DNA from: UMGS1668 sp035447605
GTDB taxonomy: Bacteria; Bacillota; Clostridia; Oscillospirales; Ruminococcaceae
DNA: 64,000 nucleotides
Assembly (NCBI GenBank): GCA_035447605.1
Contig: DAOTHJ010000008.1
Span: 9,567-73,566, forward strand
Reading direction: 5' to 3'
The notes beneath the pieces are model-generated. The model ran no database searches. It saw nothing but the letters and a program-made list of their open reading frames with translations, and was not told where the DNA came from. The position numbers were made by a program, and so were the translations under genes. Of this stretch, positions 8,989 to 15,557 are shown piece by piece (the first letter of the stretch is position 1; every line of letters begins with the position of its first letter).

Positions 8989-9276
8989 TTATGAGCGAAG
9001 CCACGCATCGTTGAAGCGTTCTCTAAATTCCTCGAGAACCTCTTCGAAGCGAGTAAACCCTTCTTGCCTCATTCGTTGGGCGAAGCCAATGCTACGCTCT
9101 GTACCAATAATTGCTGACCAAAAATATTGTACCATTCCTGTGGCATCACGTTGATTCATTCTGCCGATGGTAAGGTTAACCCCGCTTTTTAATTCTTTTG
9201 ATGCATTGGGAGAATTCAGAATGGGTTGAAAGACATGTTCATATAGAAAATTCATAAGTTCTTGTTCTTTAGTCAT
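8989..9276 (-). CDS. Unknown protein, second gene of a two-gene cargo cassette
   Basis: The start is taken at ATG 9276 (MTKEQELMNFLYEHVFQPIL), which has AAGG 6 bp upstream; an upstream in-frame start at 9318 lies inside the preceding gene. The product is about 95 residues, soluble and largely helical, with QRDATGMVQYFWSAIIGTE in the middle and a charged FEEVLEEFRERFND tail. No family is recognised. Its start overlaps the last codons of the upstream minus-strand gene by 8 bp, so the two are translationally coupled and likely act together. The pair runs against the surrounding phage structural genes and sits between connector and head-closure genes, as a phage moron would. Confidence 0.7.
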   Translation of the reverse strand: MTKEQELMNFLYEHVFQPILNSPNASKELKSGVNLTIGRMNQRDATGMVQYFWSAIIGTERSIGFAQRMRQEGFTRFEEVLEEFRERFNDAWLRS

Positions 9277-9715
9277 GATGTACCTTGCTTTCTGGCGTAG
9301 AGGAGTCAATCTCCTCAATGTGCTTTACTACTCTCATAGTGGCATTTTTGCTCGGGTCATGGCGGTAGACAGAAGCCGACTGGAATTTTTTGGACTCCGC
9401 ACTTTTGGGCAAATTTTTCTGTTTGCAAACGACATATCCGAATGGCTCAAGGATGCACTTTATCATCAAGCCGACTGCTTGTTTGGTGAAATTGTCATCA
9501 AATGATATAGATGGGTTCTTGATGTCAAGCAAAATATCCTCAAGGTGCTTTGCCAACGGAGAAAGTGCAGGTTTTCCCGCATCGCTTGCTTCGATCATCT
9601 GGATTATACCATTGTCACTGGAAAGAGACTCGAATATGAGCATTGCATTCGCATTACCTAAAAATTTGCTACAGTTGGGGTTTTGCGTGATAAAGTCGTT
9701 AAATGTGGCTTTCAT
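9269..9715 (-). CDS. Unknown protein, first gene of a two-gene cargo cassette
   Basis: A 148-residue soluble protein starting MKATFNDFITQNPNCSKFLG, with AGGAG 8 bp before ATG. A central ALSPLAKHLEDILLDIKN helix region and a FGYVVCKQKNLPKSAESKKF segment are its most distinctive parts. No enzyme motif, membrane helix or signal peptide is visible and I do not recognise the family. It has its own consensus-like promoter with an overlapping inverted repeat, unlike the phage genes beside it, so it is probably expressed from the lysogen. Overlap with the downstream gene suggests a two-component unit. A toxin-antitoxin, superinfection-exclusion or defence role is possible but unproved. Confidence 0.75.
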   Translation of the reverse strand: MKATFNDFITQNPNCSKFLGNANAMLIFESLSSDNGIIQMIEASDAGKPALSPLAKHLEDILLDIKNPSISFDDNFTKQAVGLMIKCILEPFGYVVCKQKNLPKSAESKKFQSASVYRHDPSKNATMRVVKHIEEIDSSTPESKVHHD

Positions 9716-9728
9716 AGTGTACGCTCCT

Positions 9729-9772
9729 TTTCAGTTATTTATTTTTGTATAACCAAAATATCATAACTGAAA
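9729..9772. promoter_or_regulatory. Candidate operator overlapping the cassette promoter
   Basis: Ten-base inverted repeat TTTCAGTTAT (9729-9738) / ATAACTGAAA (9763-9772) straddling the -10 element and the transcription start region. Position and symmetry fit a repressor binding site, possibly for autoregulation. A transcript hairpin is the alternative. Confidence 0.45.
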
Positions 9773-9783
9773 TCAAATGTCAA
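9755..9783 (-). promoter_or_regulatory. Sigma-A promoter of the two-gene cassette
   Basis: Minus-strand TTGACA (9778-9783), a 17-bp spacer and TATTTT (9755-9760), about 40 bp before the ATG at 9715. The perfect -35 and spacing are good; the -10 is weaker. Confidence 0.65.
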
Positions 9784-9820
9784 TAGCCATATGAAAAAAT
9801 TTTTTTGGGAAGGTTTGAGC

Positions 9821-10153
9821 ATGAGCTTTGGAAAACTGAATACCTTCGTCGACATTGTGAGTACTGTGAGCACGAAGGACGCGGAGGGCTTCGCCACGAC
9901 AGCCAATACCATGCTCGCGTCCGTCCGGGCGTACCGGGAGGGGAGACACGGCTCGGAGCGCTGGGCAAACATGGCGGCGTACTCCGAAGCGACTGACTTA
10001 TTTCACTTCCGCGCCATTCCCGGCGTGACGGTCACCACCGCTATGACGCTTATCTGCGGAGAGGAGCGGTTCGATATCACTTCCGTGGAGAACGTGAAAG
10101 GGCGCGGGATGTATATCGAGGTGCTGGCAAAGGAGGTGAAGCCAAGTGGCTAA
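9821..10153 (+). CDS. Phage head closure / head-tail adaptor protein
   Basis: The start at ATG 9821 (MSFGKLNTFVDIVSTVSTKD) is preferred over the ATG at 9791, because a GGAAGG sits just before it and the longer form begins in cassette-border sequence. The 110-residue product has the SPP1 gp16 / HK97 head-tail joining protein pattern: an N-terminal DIVS…TKDAEGF strand pair, AYREGRHGSERWANMA in the middle and FDITSVENVKGRGMYIEVLA at the end. These proteins close the portal after packaging and accept the tail. It overlaps the GTG start of the next gene by 8 bp, the tight packing of a phage morphogenesis operon. Confidence 0.8.
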   Translation: MSFGKLNTFVDIVSTVSTKDAEGFATTANTMLASVRAYREGRHGSERWANMAAYSEATDLFHFRAIPGVTVTTAMTLICGEERFDITSVENVKGRGMYIEVLAKEVKPSG

Positions 10154-10577
10154 AGCAACATTTCAAATGCCGGAGGACTTCCTTCTGAAACTCTCGCGGC
10201 TCGGTGAAAAAACCGATGAAATCATTCCAAAGGTGCTGGAAGCGGGTGGCAAGGTGGTTGAGGCCAAGGTCAAATCAAACCTGCAGGCCGTTATCGGCAG
10301 CGGCACAAAAGAAAAAAGCCGATCCACGGGGGAACTGCTCTTGGCACTCGGAGTTTCTTCCGCAAGACAGGATAAGGACGGAAATTTCAATGTTAAGGTT
10401 GGATTTTCTGAGCCTCGTTCCGACGGAAAAAGCAACGCCATTATCGCGGGCGTTCTCGAATACGGCAAAAGCGGACAGCCTCCTAAGCCTTTTCTGAAAC
10501 CAGCAAAATCATCCTGTAAAAATGCCTGTGTTGACGCGATGATCACGGCATTTGAAAAGGAAGTCGAAAACATATGA
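10146..10577 (+). CDS. HK97 gp10-like phage protein (neck/tail assembly)
   Basis: A 143-residue protein that uses a GTG start behind AAGGAGG (8 bp spacing). It has the HK97 gp10 family layout: an N-terminal helix with EIIPKVLEAGGKVVEAKVKSN, a central strand region NVKVGFSEP, and the family hallmark VLEYGKSGQPPKPFLKPAKS near residues 100-118. Members act in head-tail joining or tail assembly. The gene overlaps its neighbours on both sides (8 bp upstream, ATGA downstream) and appears intact. Confidence 0.82.
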   Translation: MAKATFQMPEDFLLKLSRLGEKTDEIIPKVLEAGGKVVEAKVKSNLQAVIGSGTKEKSRSTGELLLALGVSSARQDKDGNFNVKVGFSEPRSDGKSNAIIAGVLEYGKSGQPPKPFLKPAKSSCKNACVDAMITAFEKEVENI

Positions 10578-10912
10578 GCTTGCTTCAAGAACTGAGCGAC
10601 CTCATCTCACCGATTCTACCCGTTGAGACAGGCGCTTTTTCAGCACCCGCCCCGGATCAATATGTTGTGATTACGCCGCTGGCGGATACCTTTGAACTTT
10701 ATTCCGATAACAAGCCCCGAAACGAAACACAGGAAGCCCTGTTGTCCCTTTTTGATAAAGGCAACTACACCTCTGTAAAAAACCAAATTATCCGCACCCT
10801 GCTGAACGCGGAATTCATCATTACTGACCGCCGGTATGTGGGGTATGAGGATGATACCGGCTACCACCACTACGCCATTGATGTGGCAAAAAACTACGAA
10901 CTGGAGGAATAG
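10574..10912 (+). CDS. Phage tail completion / minor capsid-type protein
   Basis: A 112-residue protein coupled to the gene before it by an ATGA overlap. It begins MSLLQELSDLISPILPVETG and has the compact alpha/beta pattern of tail completion proteins (gp17/DUF3168-like): an early strand with PDQYVVITPLADTF, a helix in SVKNQIIRTLLNAEF and a C-terminal YHHYAIDVAKNYELEE strand. Such proteins cap the tail tube so that it can join the head. Placement between the gp10-like gene and the major tail gene is the canonical siphovirus order. The family assignment rests mainly on order and size. Confidence 0.7.
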   Translation: MSLLQELSDLISPILPVETGAFSAPAPDQYVVITPLADTFELYSDNKPRNETQEALLSLFDKGNYTSVKNQIIRTLLNAEFIITDRRYVGYEDDTGYHHYAIDVAKNYELEE

Positions 10913-10915
10913 CAA

Positions 10916-11518
10916 ATGGCTACTATCGGGCTGGATAAGCTCTATTACTCAAAAGTCACAGAAGCCGCGGACGGTACCGAAACTTACGGCACTCCCATTT
11001 CACTTGCCAAGGCGATGAAAGCGGATCTGTCTGTCGAGCTTGTGGAAGCGACGCTCTATGCGGACGACGGACCCGCCGAGGTTGTAAAGGAATTCAAAAG
11101 CGGTACGCTCTCGCTTGGCATCGACGATATCGGCGTTACCGCCGCCGAGGACCTTACGGGCGCAAAGCTTGACGACAATCACGTCGTGGTATCCGGCAGC
11201 GAGGATGGCGGCACTCCCGTCGCGGTAGGCTTCCGTGCAAAAAAGGCGAACGGGAAGTACCGCTATTTTTGGCTCTACAAAGTGAAATTCGGCATTCCGG
11301 CGACCAACCTCGCCACCAAGGGCGACAGCATAACCTTCTCCACTCCGACCATCGAGGGCACGGTGTTCCGCCGCAACAAGCTGGATGAAAACGGTAAGCA
11401 TCCTTGGAAAGCCGAGGCCAACGAGGACGATACGAGCGTACCGGCATCTGTTATCACCGGCTGGTACACGCAGGTCTACGAGCCTGTGTTCACAGCGCAG
11501 ACCGGAGGTGAAGGCTAA
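10916..11518 (+). CDS. Phage major tail protein (phi13 type)
   Basis: A 200-residue protein beginning MATIGLDKLYYSKVTEAADG, the typical opening of phi13-family major tail tube proteins, with the conserved GTPISLAKAMKADLSVELVE and YRYFWLYKVKFGIPATN segments. Tube proteins polymerise around the tape measure to make the tail shaft. The RBS GGAGGAATA lies at the end of the preceding gene and the gap is 3 bp. The stop TAATG overlaps the start of the tail chaperone gene. The gene appears intact, so the tail module here is better kept than the capsid module. Confidence 0.85.
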   Translation: MATIGLDKLYYSKVTEAADGTETYGTPISLAKAMKADLSVELVEATLYADDGPAEVVKEFKSGTLSLGIDDIGVTAAEDLTGAKLDDNHVVVSGSEDGGTPVAVGFRAKKANGKYRYFWLYKVKFGIPATNLATKGDSITFSTPTIEGTVFRRNKLDENGKHPWKAEANEDDTSVPASVITGWYTQVYEPVFTAQTGGEG

Positions 11519-11904
11519 TGGCTGATGAAAGAAGTTCGAAAATCACCATTGGTGGCGTTGAGTATGAGATGCTCCTCACCACGAAAGCAACAAAGGAAAT
11601 CGCGGGGCGCTATGGCGGGCTTTCCAACCTCGGCGAAAAGCTGATGAAAACTGAAAATTTCGAGATGGCTCTCGATGAAATCGTATGGCTCATCACGCTG
11701 CTCGCCAATCAGTCAGTGCTCGTAAACAATCTGCAGAATCCCGCAGACAAGCGCGAGCTGCTCACCGAGGAGGCTGTCGAACTACTTACCTCGCCGTTTG
11801 AGCTTGCGGATTACAAAAACGCCATCATGGACGCAATGTATAAAGGAACGAAGCGCCATGTGGAAAGCGAGGAGGAACCCTCAAAAAACTCACCGGTCGG
11901 GTAA
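11518..11904 (+). CDS. Tail assembly chaperone, short (G-like) form
   Basis: A 128-residue acidic protein, the equivalent of lambda gpG: it coats the tape measure protein during tail assembly. Landmarks are MADERSSKITIGGVEYEML at the start, TKATKEIAGRYGGLSNLGEKL in the middle and AVELLTSPFELADYKNAIM near the end. The frame ends at TAA 11904, but shortly before that it holds a canonical -1 slippery heptamer from which the longer GT-like form would be made. The start overlaps the major tail gene stop. The short form is expected to be the more abundant product. Confidence 0.82.
   Translation: MADERSSKITIGGVEYEMLLTTKATKEIAGRYGGLSNLGEKLMKTENFEMALDEIVWLITLLANQSVLVNNLQNPADKRELLTEEAVELLTSPFELADYKNAIMDAMYKGTKRHVESEEEPSKNSPVG
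11883..11889 (+). promoter_or_regulatory. Programmed -1 frameshift site A AAA AAC
   Basis: The heptamer is in the correct zero-frame register (tcA AAA AAC, codon starts 11881, 11884, 11887). It lies 5 codons before the stop of the short chaperone frame, and the -1 frame stays open to 12092. This is the standard arrangement for siphovirus tail chaperones. Confidence 0.85.
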
Positions 11905-12092
11905 GTGACGAAGAGTTATTTGCCCGGCTGATTTTTTATGGAACGACCCTGCTCGGCCGGGCGGAGTCCGAAGTTTGGGTGATGCCAATCGGACATCTGC
12001 TCGACCAGTGGGAATGCTACAAGCAATACCACGTTCTGGCAAAGCCAAAACGCGAGTATTACATTGACGATATTATCCCCGGCGGGATTTGA
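11889..12092 (+). CDS. Tail assembly chaperone, T-like extension reached by -1 frameshift
   Basis: After slippage at 11883-11889, translation continues CTC ACC GGT… for 67 sense codons to TGA 12092: LTGRVSDEELFARLIFYGTT, then WVMPIGHLLDQWECYKQYHV and the C-terminal REYYIDDIIPGGI. This resembles the T domain of tail chaperones (a W-rich, tape-measure-contacting extension). It has no start codon or RBS of its own. The tape-measure gene should follow directly; here a cargo block intervenes. Confidence 0.75.
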   Translation, partial: LTGRVSDEELFARLIFYGTTLLGRAESEVWVMPIGHLLDQWECYKQYHVLAKPKREYYIDDIIPGGI

Positions 12093-12140
12093 TTCTATGC
12101 CGCTATCGGCAATAATCCCGTTACGTTCACGAATGATCTG

Positions 12141-12169
12141 TTGATTTCTTGCCGATAATATAATATAAT
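12141..12169 (+). promoter_or_regulatory. Sigma-A promoter of the Fic gene
   Basis: TTGATT (12141-12146), a 17-bp spacer and a perfect TATAAT (12164-12169), about 28 bp before the Fic start codon. It gives the cargo trio its own promoter, independent of phage late transcription. Confidence 0.7.
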
Positions 12170-12196
12170 AAGCAAGTAGTCAAAGGAGGAATGGCG

Positions 12197-13087
12197 ATGA
12201 ACTATTTGTCGGTAGCGGATACAGCGAAAAAGTGGAATATGTCCGAGCGCACGGTGCGTAACTACTGCGCACAGAATAAGATACCCGGTGCATTCCTCAC
12301 GGGCAAGACATGGAACATCCCGGAGAGCGCCACGAAGCCTGACAGGATAAATGCCCGTACTGCCGCGCCGAAAACACTGCTGGATATTTTGAAAGCGGAG
12401 CAGGCCGCGAAAACCTCTGGTGGCATCTATCATAAGGTGCAGATCGAACTGACCTACAATTCCAACCACATCGAGGGCAGCCGTCTTACACACGATCAGA
12501 CGCGCTATATCTTCGAAACGAATACCATCGATGTCGCCGGAGAGTCCATGAATGTGGATGACATTGTGGAAACCGCAAACCACTTCAAGTGCATCGACAT
12601 GATTATCACGCAAGCAAAGTATGCGCTGTCGGAGAAGTTCATCAAGGAACTGCATCTGACGCTGAAAAGCGGCACCAGCGACGCACGGCGAGACTGGTTT
12701 GCCGTGGGCGATTACAAGCGGATGCCCAATGAGGTGGGCGGCAGAGATACCACGCCGCCGGAGAAAGTGTCCATCGCGATGAGTGCGCTGCTTGCCGAGT
12801 ATAATGCGGTCAAGGAAAAGACGCTGGAGGACATCATCGGTTTTCATGTGCGCTTTGAGTCCATCCACCCCTTTCAAGACGGCAACGGTCGTGTCGGACG
12901 GCTTATCATGTTCAAGGAATGCCTGCGAAACGGCATCGTGCCGTTCATCATCGACGACGATACGAAGATGTTTTACTATCGCGGACTGCATGAGTGGAAC
13001 AGCGAAAAGGGCTATCTAACTGATACCTGCCTTGCGGCACAGGATGAGTTCGAGAAGTATCTGGACTATTTCAGAATTGCGTATTAA
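12197..13087 (+). CDS. Fic-domain AMP-transferase with N-terminal HTH and inhibitory motif
   Basis: ATG 12197 is chosen because GGAGG lies 7 bp upstream; the ATG at 12191 is only 1 bp from it. The roughly 296-residue protein starts with an excisionase/MerR-like helix-turn-helix (YLSVADTAKKWNMSERTVRN). A TYNSNHIEGSRL segment near residue 90 matches the S/TxxxE(G/N) inhibitory motif that blocks ATP in Fic enzymes. The catalytic core HPFQDGNGRVGR (near residue 225) is complete, including the histidine, acidic residue and both arginine-side elements. Fic enzymes transfer AMP to hydroxyl groups of target proteins. An N-terminal inhibitory helix makes this a self-controlled class II-like protein. 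The HTH may let it bind its own promoter. Location inside a phage tail module marks it as cargo. Confidence 0.88.
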   Translation: MNYLSVADTAKKWNMSERTVRNYCAQNKIPGAFLTGKTWNIPESATKPDRINARTAAPKTLLDILKAEQAAKTSGGIYHKVQIELTYNSNHIEGSRLTHDQTRYIFETNTIDVAGESMNVDDIVETANHFKCIDMIITQAKYALSEKFIKELHLTLKSGTSDARRDWFAVGDYKRMPNEVGGRDTTPPEKVSIAMSALLAEYNAVKEKTLEDIIGFHVRFESIHPFQDGNGRVGRLIMFKECLRNGIVPFIIDDDTKMFYYRGLHEWNSEKGYLTDTCLAAQDEFEKYLDYFRIAY

Positions 13088-13110
13088 TCTGAATACGGGG
13101 AGGAAACACC

Positions 13111-13605
13111 ATGCAGAAGAAAGCGTTAGTCATCATCGACATTCAGAACGATATCACAAAAAACTACAAGGAGATCATCGCTAACATCAACAGAACCATC
13201 GACTGGGCGGTTGAGCACGAAATTCATGTAGCTTATATCAAGCATAACAATCTGTCGGAAGGCACACGAACCTTCAAGCCGGATACGCATGGTGCTGAAC
13301 TTGTGCCGGAAATGAAGATCATATCCGAGAATATCTTCACAAAATCTAAGGGAAACGCTCTGACCTGTGAGGCCTTCGCGGACTTTGTCGCCAAGAACGA
13401 GATCACAGATTTCTATATTGCCGGAGCAGACGCCATAGCCTGTGTAAAAGCCACTTGCTACAATATGGCTAAAGAAGGCTATGTCGTTCACGTTCTGTCT
13501 GATTGCATCACCAGCTACGATAAGAGAAAAATTGATGAAATGCTTCAGTATTACGAAAGCAAGGGCTGTAATCTCATCACTCTTGATAATCTGCTTGCAG
13601 ACTGA
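13111..13605 (+). CDS. Isochorismatase-like cysteine hydrolase
   Basis: A 164-residue protein of the cysteine hydrolase family. The catalytic Asp is in LVIIDIQND at the N-terminus, the Lys in FTKSKGNAL near residue 75, and the nucleophile Cys in AGADAIACVKATCYNMAKEGY near residue 110, so the Asp-Lys-Cys triad is complete. Family members hydrolyse amide or vinyl-ether bonds in substrates such as nicotinamide, isochorismate or carbamates; the substrate here cannot be read from sequence. GGAGG sits 7 bp before ATG and the gene begins 23 bp after the Fic gene, so the two are co-transcribed. Membership in phage cargo raises nicotinamide/NAD-linked roles as a possibility only. Confidence 0.85.
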   Translation: MQKKALVIIDIQNDITKNYKEIIANINRTIDWAVEHEIHVAYIKHNNLSEGTRTFKPDTHGAELVPEMKIISENIFTKSKGNALTCEAFADFVAKNEITDFYIAGADAIACVKATCYNMAKEGYVVHVLSDCITSYDKRKIDEMLQYYESKGCNLITLDNLLAD

Positions 13606-13694
13606 TACCAGATGCGCGTAAGGTAAACAGACGGATAAATCAGAATTTGAACTTAATGATAACACTTTTTACATTTTTCTGATGGAGGTGCCGT

Positions 13695-14123
13695 ATGAAA
13701 ATGAAATCACTTATTTTAAAGCAATGGTTAAGCGTTACCTTTGTTTCTGTTTTGCTATTGGGCGCATCCTATTTGGTTTATTTTATGCTATTTACATTTT
13801 TCGAGCGGTTTGGAAATTCAGATGGACAATATGGTTTTGTGTCAATCCTTCGAGTTGGATATGGTGTTTTTTTGATGGCTCTGTGTATCTGTTTATATTT
13901 TACTAAGATGTTAGACTGGATTAAAGCTTGTTTCCTAACAGTTGGAATGTCAGCATTTTTGATTGCAATTTCAGTACAATTATATTTTGCCCCTTGGATT
14001 TTTATATCACTGGCGGCATTTGTGGTTTTGACAGGATTGTTTATATTATTCAAACTTAAAAAGAAATGGTATCACTTTTATGCAATATTGTTAGCAATTC
14101 CGTTTCTAATACTATATTTATGA
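13695..14123 (+). CDS. Small integral membrane protein, unknown
   Basis: A 142-residue protein with four or five hydrophobic segments: about residues 12-35, 48-66, 75-92, 95-112 and 120-140. It starts at ATG 13695 behind GGAGG. The codon usage is AT-rich compared with the phage genes around it. No family is recognised. It closes the cargo block begun by the Fic gene, about 90 bp downstream of the hydrolase gene. Coupling of a modifying enzyme, a hydrolase and a membrane protein could mean a superinfection-exclusion or abortive system, but nothing in the sequence proves this. Confidence 0.7.
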   Translation: MKMKSLILKQWLSVTFVSVLLLGASYLVYFMLFTFFERFGNSDGQYGFVSILRVGYGVFLMALCICLYFTKMLDWIKACFLTVGMSAFLIAISVQLYFAPWIFISLAAFVVLTGLFILFKLKKKWYHFYAILLAIPFLILYL

Positions 14124-14185
14124 AATTGCCAGACAAATTTCAATTTGTCGCTGTGATTCGAAGTAAATAACGATGCAACCCGCTC

Positions 14186-14213
14186 AGGAGCAACCGAAAG
14201 GCTGCTCCTTTTT
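14186..14213 (+). terminator. Intrinsic terminator before the tape-measure fragment
   Basis: Arms AGGAGCA / TGCTCCT (14186-14192, 14203-14209) followed by a short T run. It lies after the cargo block and 30 bp before the tape-measure start. Confidence 0.65.
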
Positions 14214-14243
14214 CATGCCATTTTTGAGGAAGGAGGTGGTTAC

Positions 14244-15557
14244 ATGGCGGACAATTTCGGCTTAAAAATCGGAGTCGAGGGCGAAAAAGAGTTCAAGAAA
14301 GCGCTCACGGACATTAACCAGTTCTTCAAGGTGCTCGGTTCGGAAATGAAGCTGGCTGAATCCGAATTCAGCAAAAACGAAACCAGTGTCGAGTCGCTTA
14401 CCTCCAAAAACGAGGTGCTGACCAAACGGAAGAGTATGGCGGACGGAAAGGTTTCCTTCGCCTACAGTTCCTTCCTCGGCTACGATATGGGAGAGGACGG
14501 TCATTTATATATCGTAGAGGAACAGGCGAAAATCGTACGCAGAATCTACGATGAGTTCCTTACCGGAAAGACCACCTATCTCATTGCCGCAAGGCTTACC
14601 GAAGAAGGCATCCCCAGCCCGATGGGAAAGGCAAAATGGCAGGATACCACGGTCCGGAGCATCCTCAAAAATGTAAAATATCGCGGGGATTCAATTTTGC
14701 AGTCAACGTTCGTAGAGGATTTTTTGACAAAAAAAGTGAAGAAAAATAACGGGGAGCTTCCCCAGTATTACATCAGTCAAAACCATCCGCCAATTATACC
14801 GCCGGAGAAATTTGAGATGGTTCAGGAAGAGTTTCGTAGACGTAAGGAAGGCGGTCCCTACACCTGCATTTCTCCTTTCTCAGGCAGAATCGTCTGCGGA
14901 GACTGTGGCGGATTCTACGGCAGAAAAGTGTGGCACAGCGGTAGCTCCTACCAGTCTTCCGTGTGGCACTGCAATAACAAATTTGCCAAGCGGAAATACT
15001 GCTCCACGCCATCGGTAAAGGAAGATGCCATCATGAAGTGTTTTGTAGATGCCTTCAACAGCGTTCTTGCGAGAAAAGACGAGATTGCACGGAACTACGA
15101 GAAATGCCTTGCTGAGATTACTGACGATGCCGAATATATACATAGACTTGCCGAGGTAGACAAGCTTTGCTCGGGACTTGCCGCGAGCATACATGATAAT
15201 CTCACCAGAGAGAGCCGTATGATAGACGACGCTGGAGAGAACAGTCCGCTCAAAAAAGAGCGCAATGAGATAACCGCTGAATATGAAGCTTTGCAGAAGG
15301 AACACCAGGAACTTACAACCAAGATTGCTCTTTGCTCGGCCAAAAAGGTGCAGATTCGAGGTTTCCTCGAGCTATTGAAAAAGCAGAAGAAGCCTCTGGT
15401 GGAGTTCGACCCGCTCGTATGGCAGGCGGCCGTCCAATACATGGTGATCAACGAGAACTGCACGGTGAAGTTCGTCTTCAGAGACGGAACGGAACTGCCC
15501 TGGATGATCGACTCCGGCGTTAAGGCTTATAAGAAAAGAAAGACAACGGAATCATGA
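14244..15557 (+). CDS. In-frame fusion: tape-measure N-terminus joined to serine recombinase C-terminus
   Basis: The first about 62 residues (MADNFGLKIGVEGEKEFKKA … SVESLTSKNEVLTKR) are the start of a phage tape measure protein, which would normally run to 700 or more residues. Around 14430 the frame passes without interruption into the C-terminal part of a large serine recombinase: GKVSFAYSSFLGYDMGEDGH, the recombinase domain with GKTTYLIAARLTEEGIP, the zinc ribbon CGDCGG…C…C near residues 215-255 and a coiled coil near 300-380. The catalytic serine domain is absent, so this recombinase is inactive alone. The fusion is 437 residues with a valid RBS for the tape-measure start. It is best read as a deletion scar whose frame survived by chance; the partner half was lost. 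Confidence 0.85.
   Translation: MADNFGLKIGVEGEKEFKKALTDINQFFKVLGSEMKLAESEFSKNETSVESLTSKNEVLTKRKSMADGKVSFAYSSFLGYDMGEDGHLYIVEEQAKIVRRIYDEFLTGKTTYLIAARLTEEGIPSPMGKAKWQDTTVRSILKNVKYRGDSILQSTFVEDFLTKKVKKNNGELPQYYISQNHPPIIPPEKFEMVQEEFRRRKEGGPYTCISPFSGRIVCGDCGGFYGRKVWHSGSSYQSSVWHCNNKFAKRKYCSTPSVKEDAIMKCFVDAFNSVLARKDEIARNYEKCLAEITDDAEYIHRLAEVDKLCSGLAASIHDNLTRESRMIDDAGENSPLKKERNEITAEYEALQKEHQELTTKIALCSAKKVQIRGFLELLKKQKKPLVEFDPLVWQAAVQYMVINENCTVKFVFRDGTELPWMIDSGVKAYKKRKTTES

Noticed and set aside
12095..12991. Long minus-strand open frame opposite the Fic gene
   Set aside because: The plus strand has the complete Fic motif, RBS and promoter; the antisense frame has no RBS or family feature.
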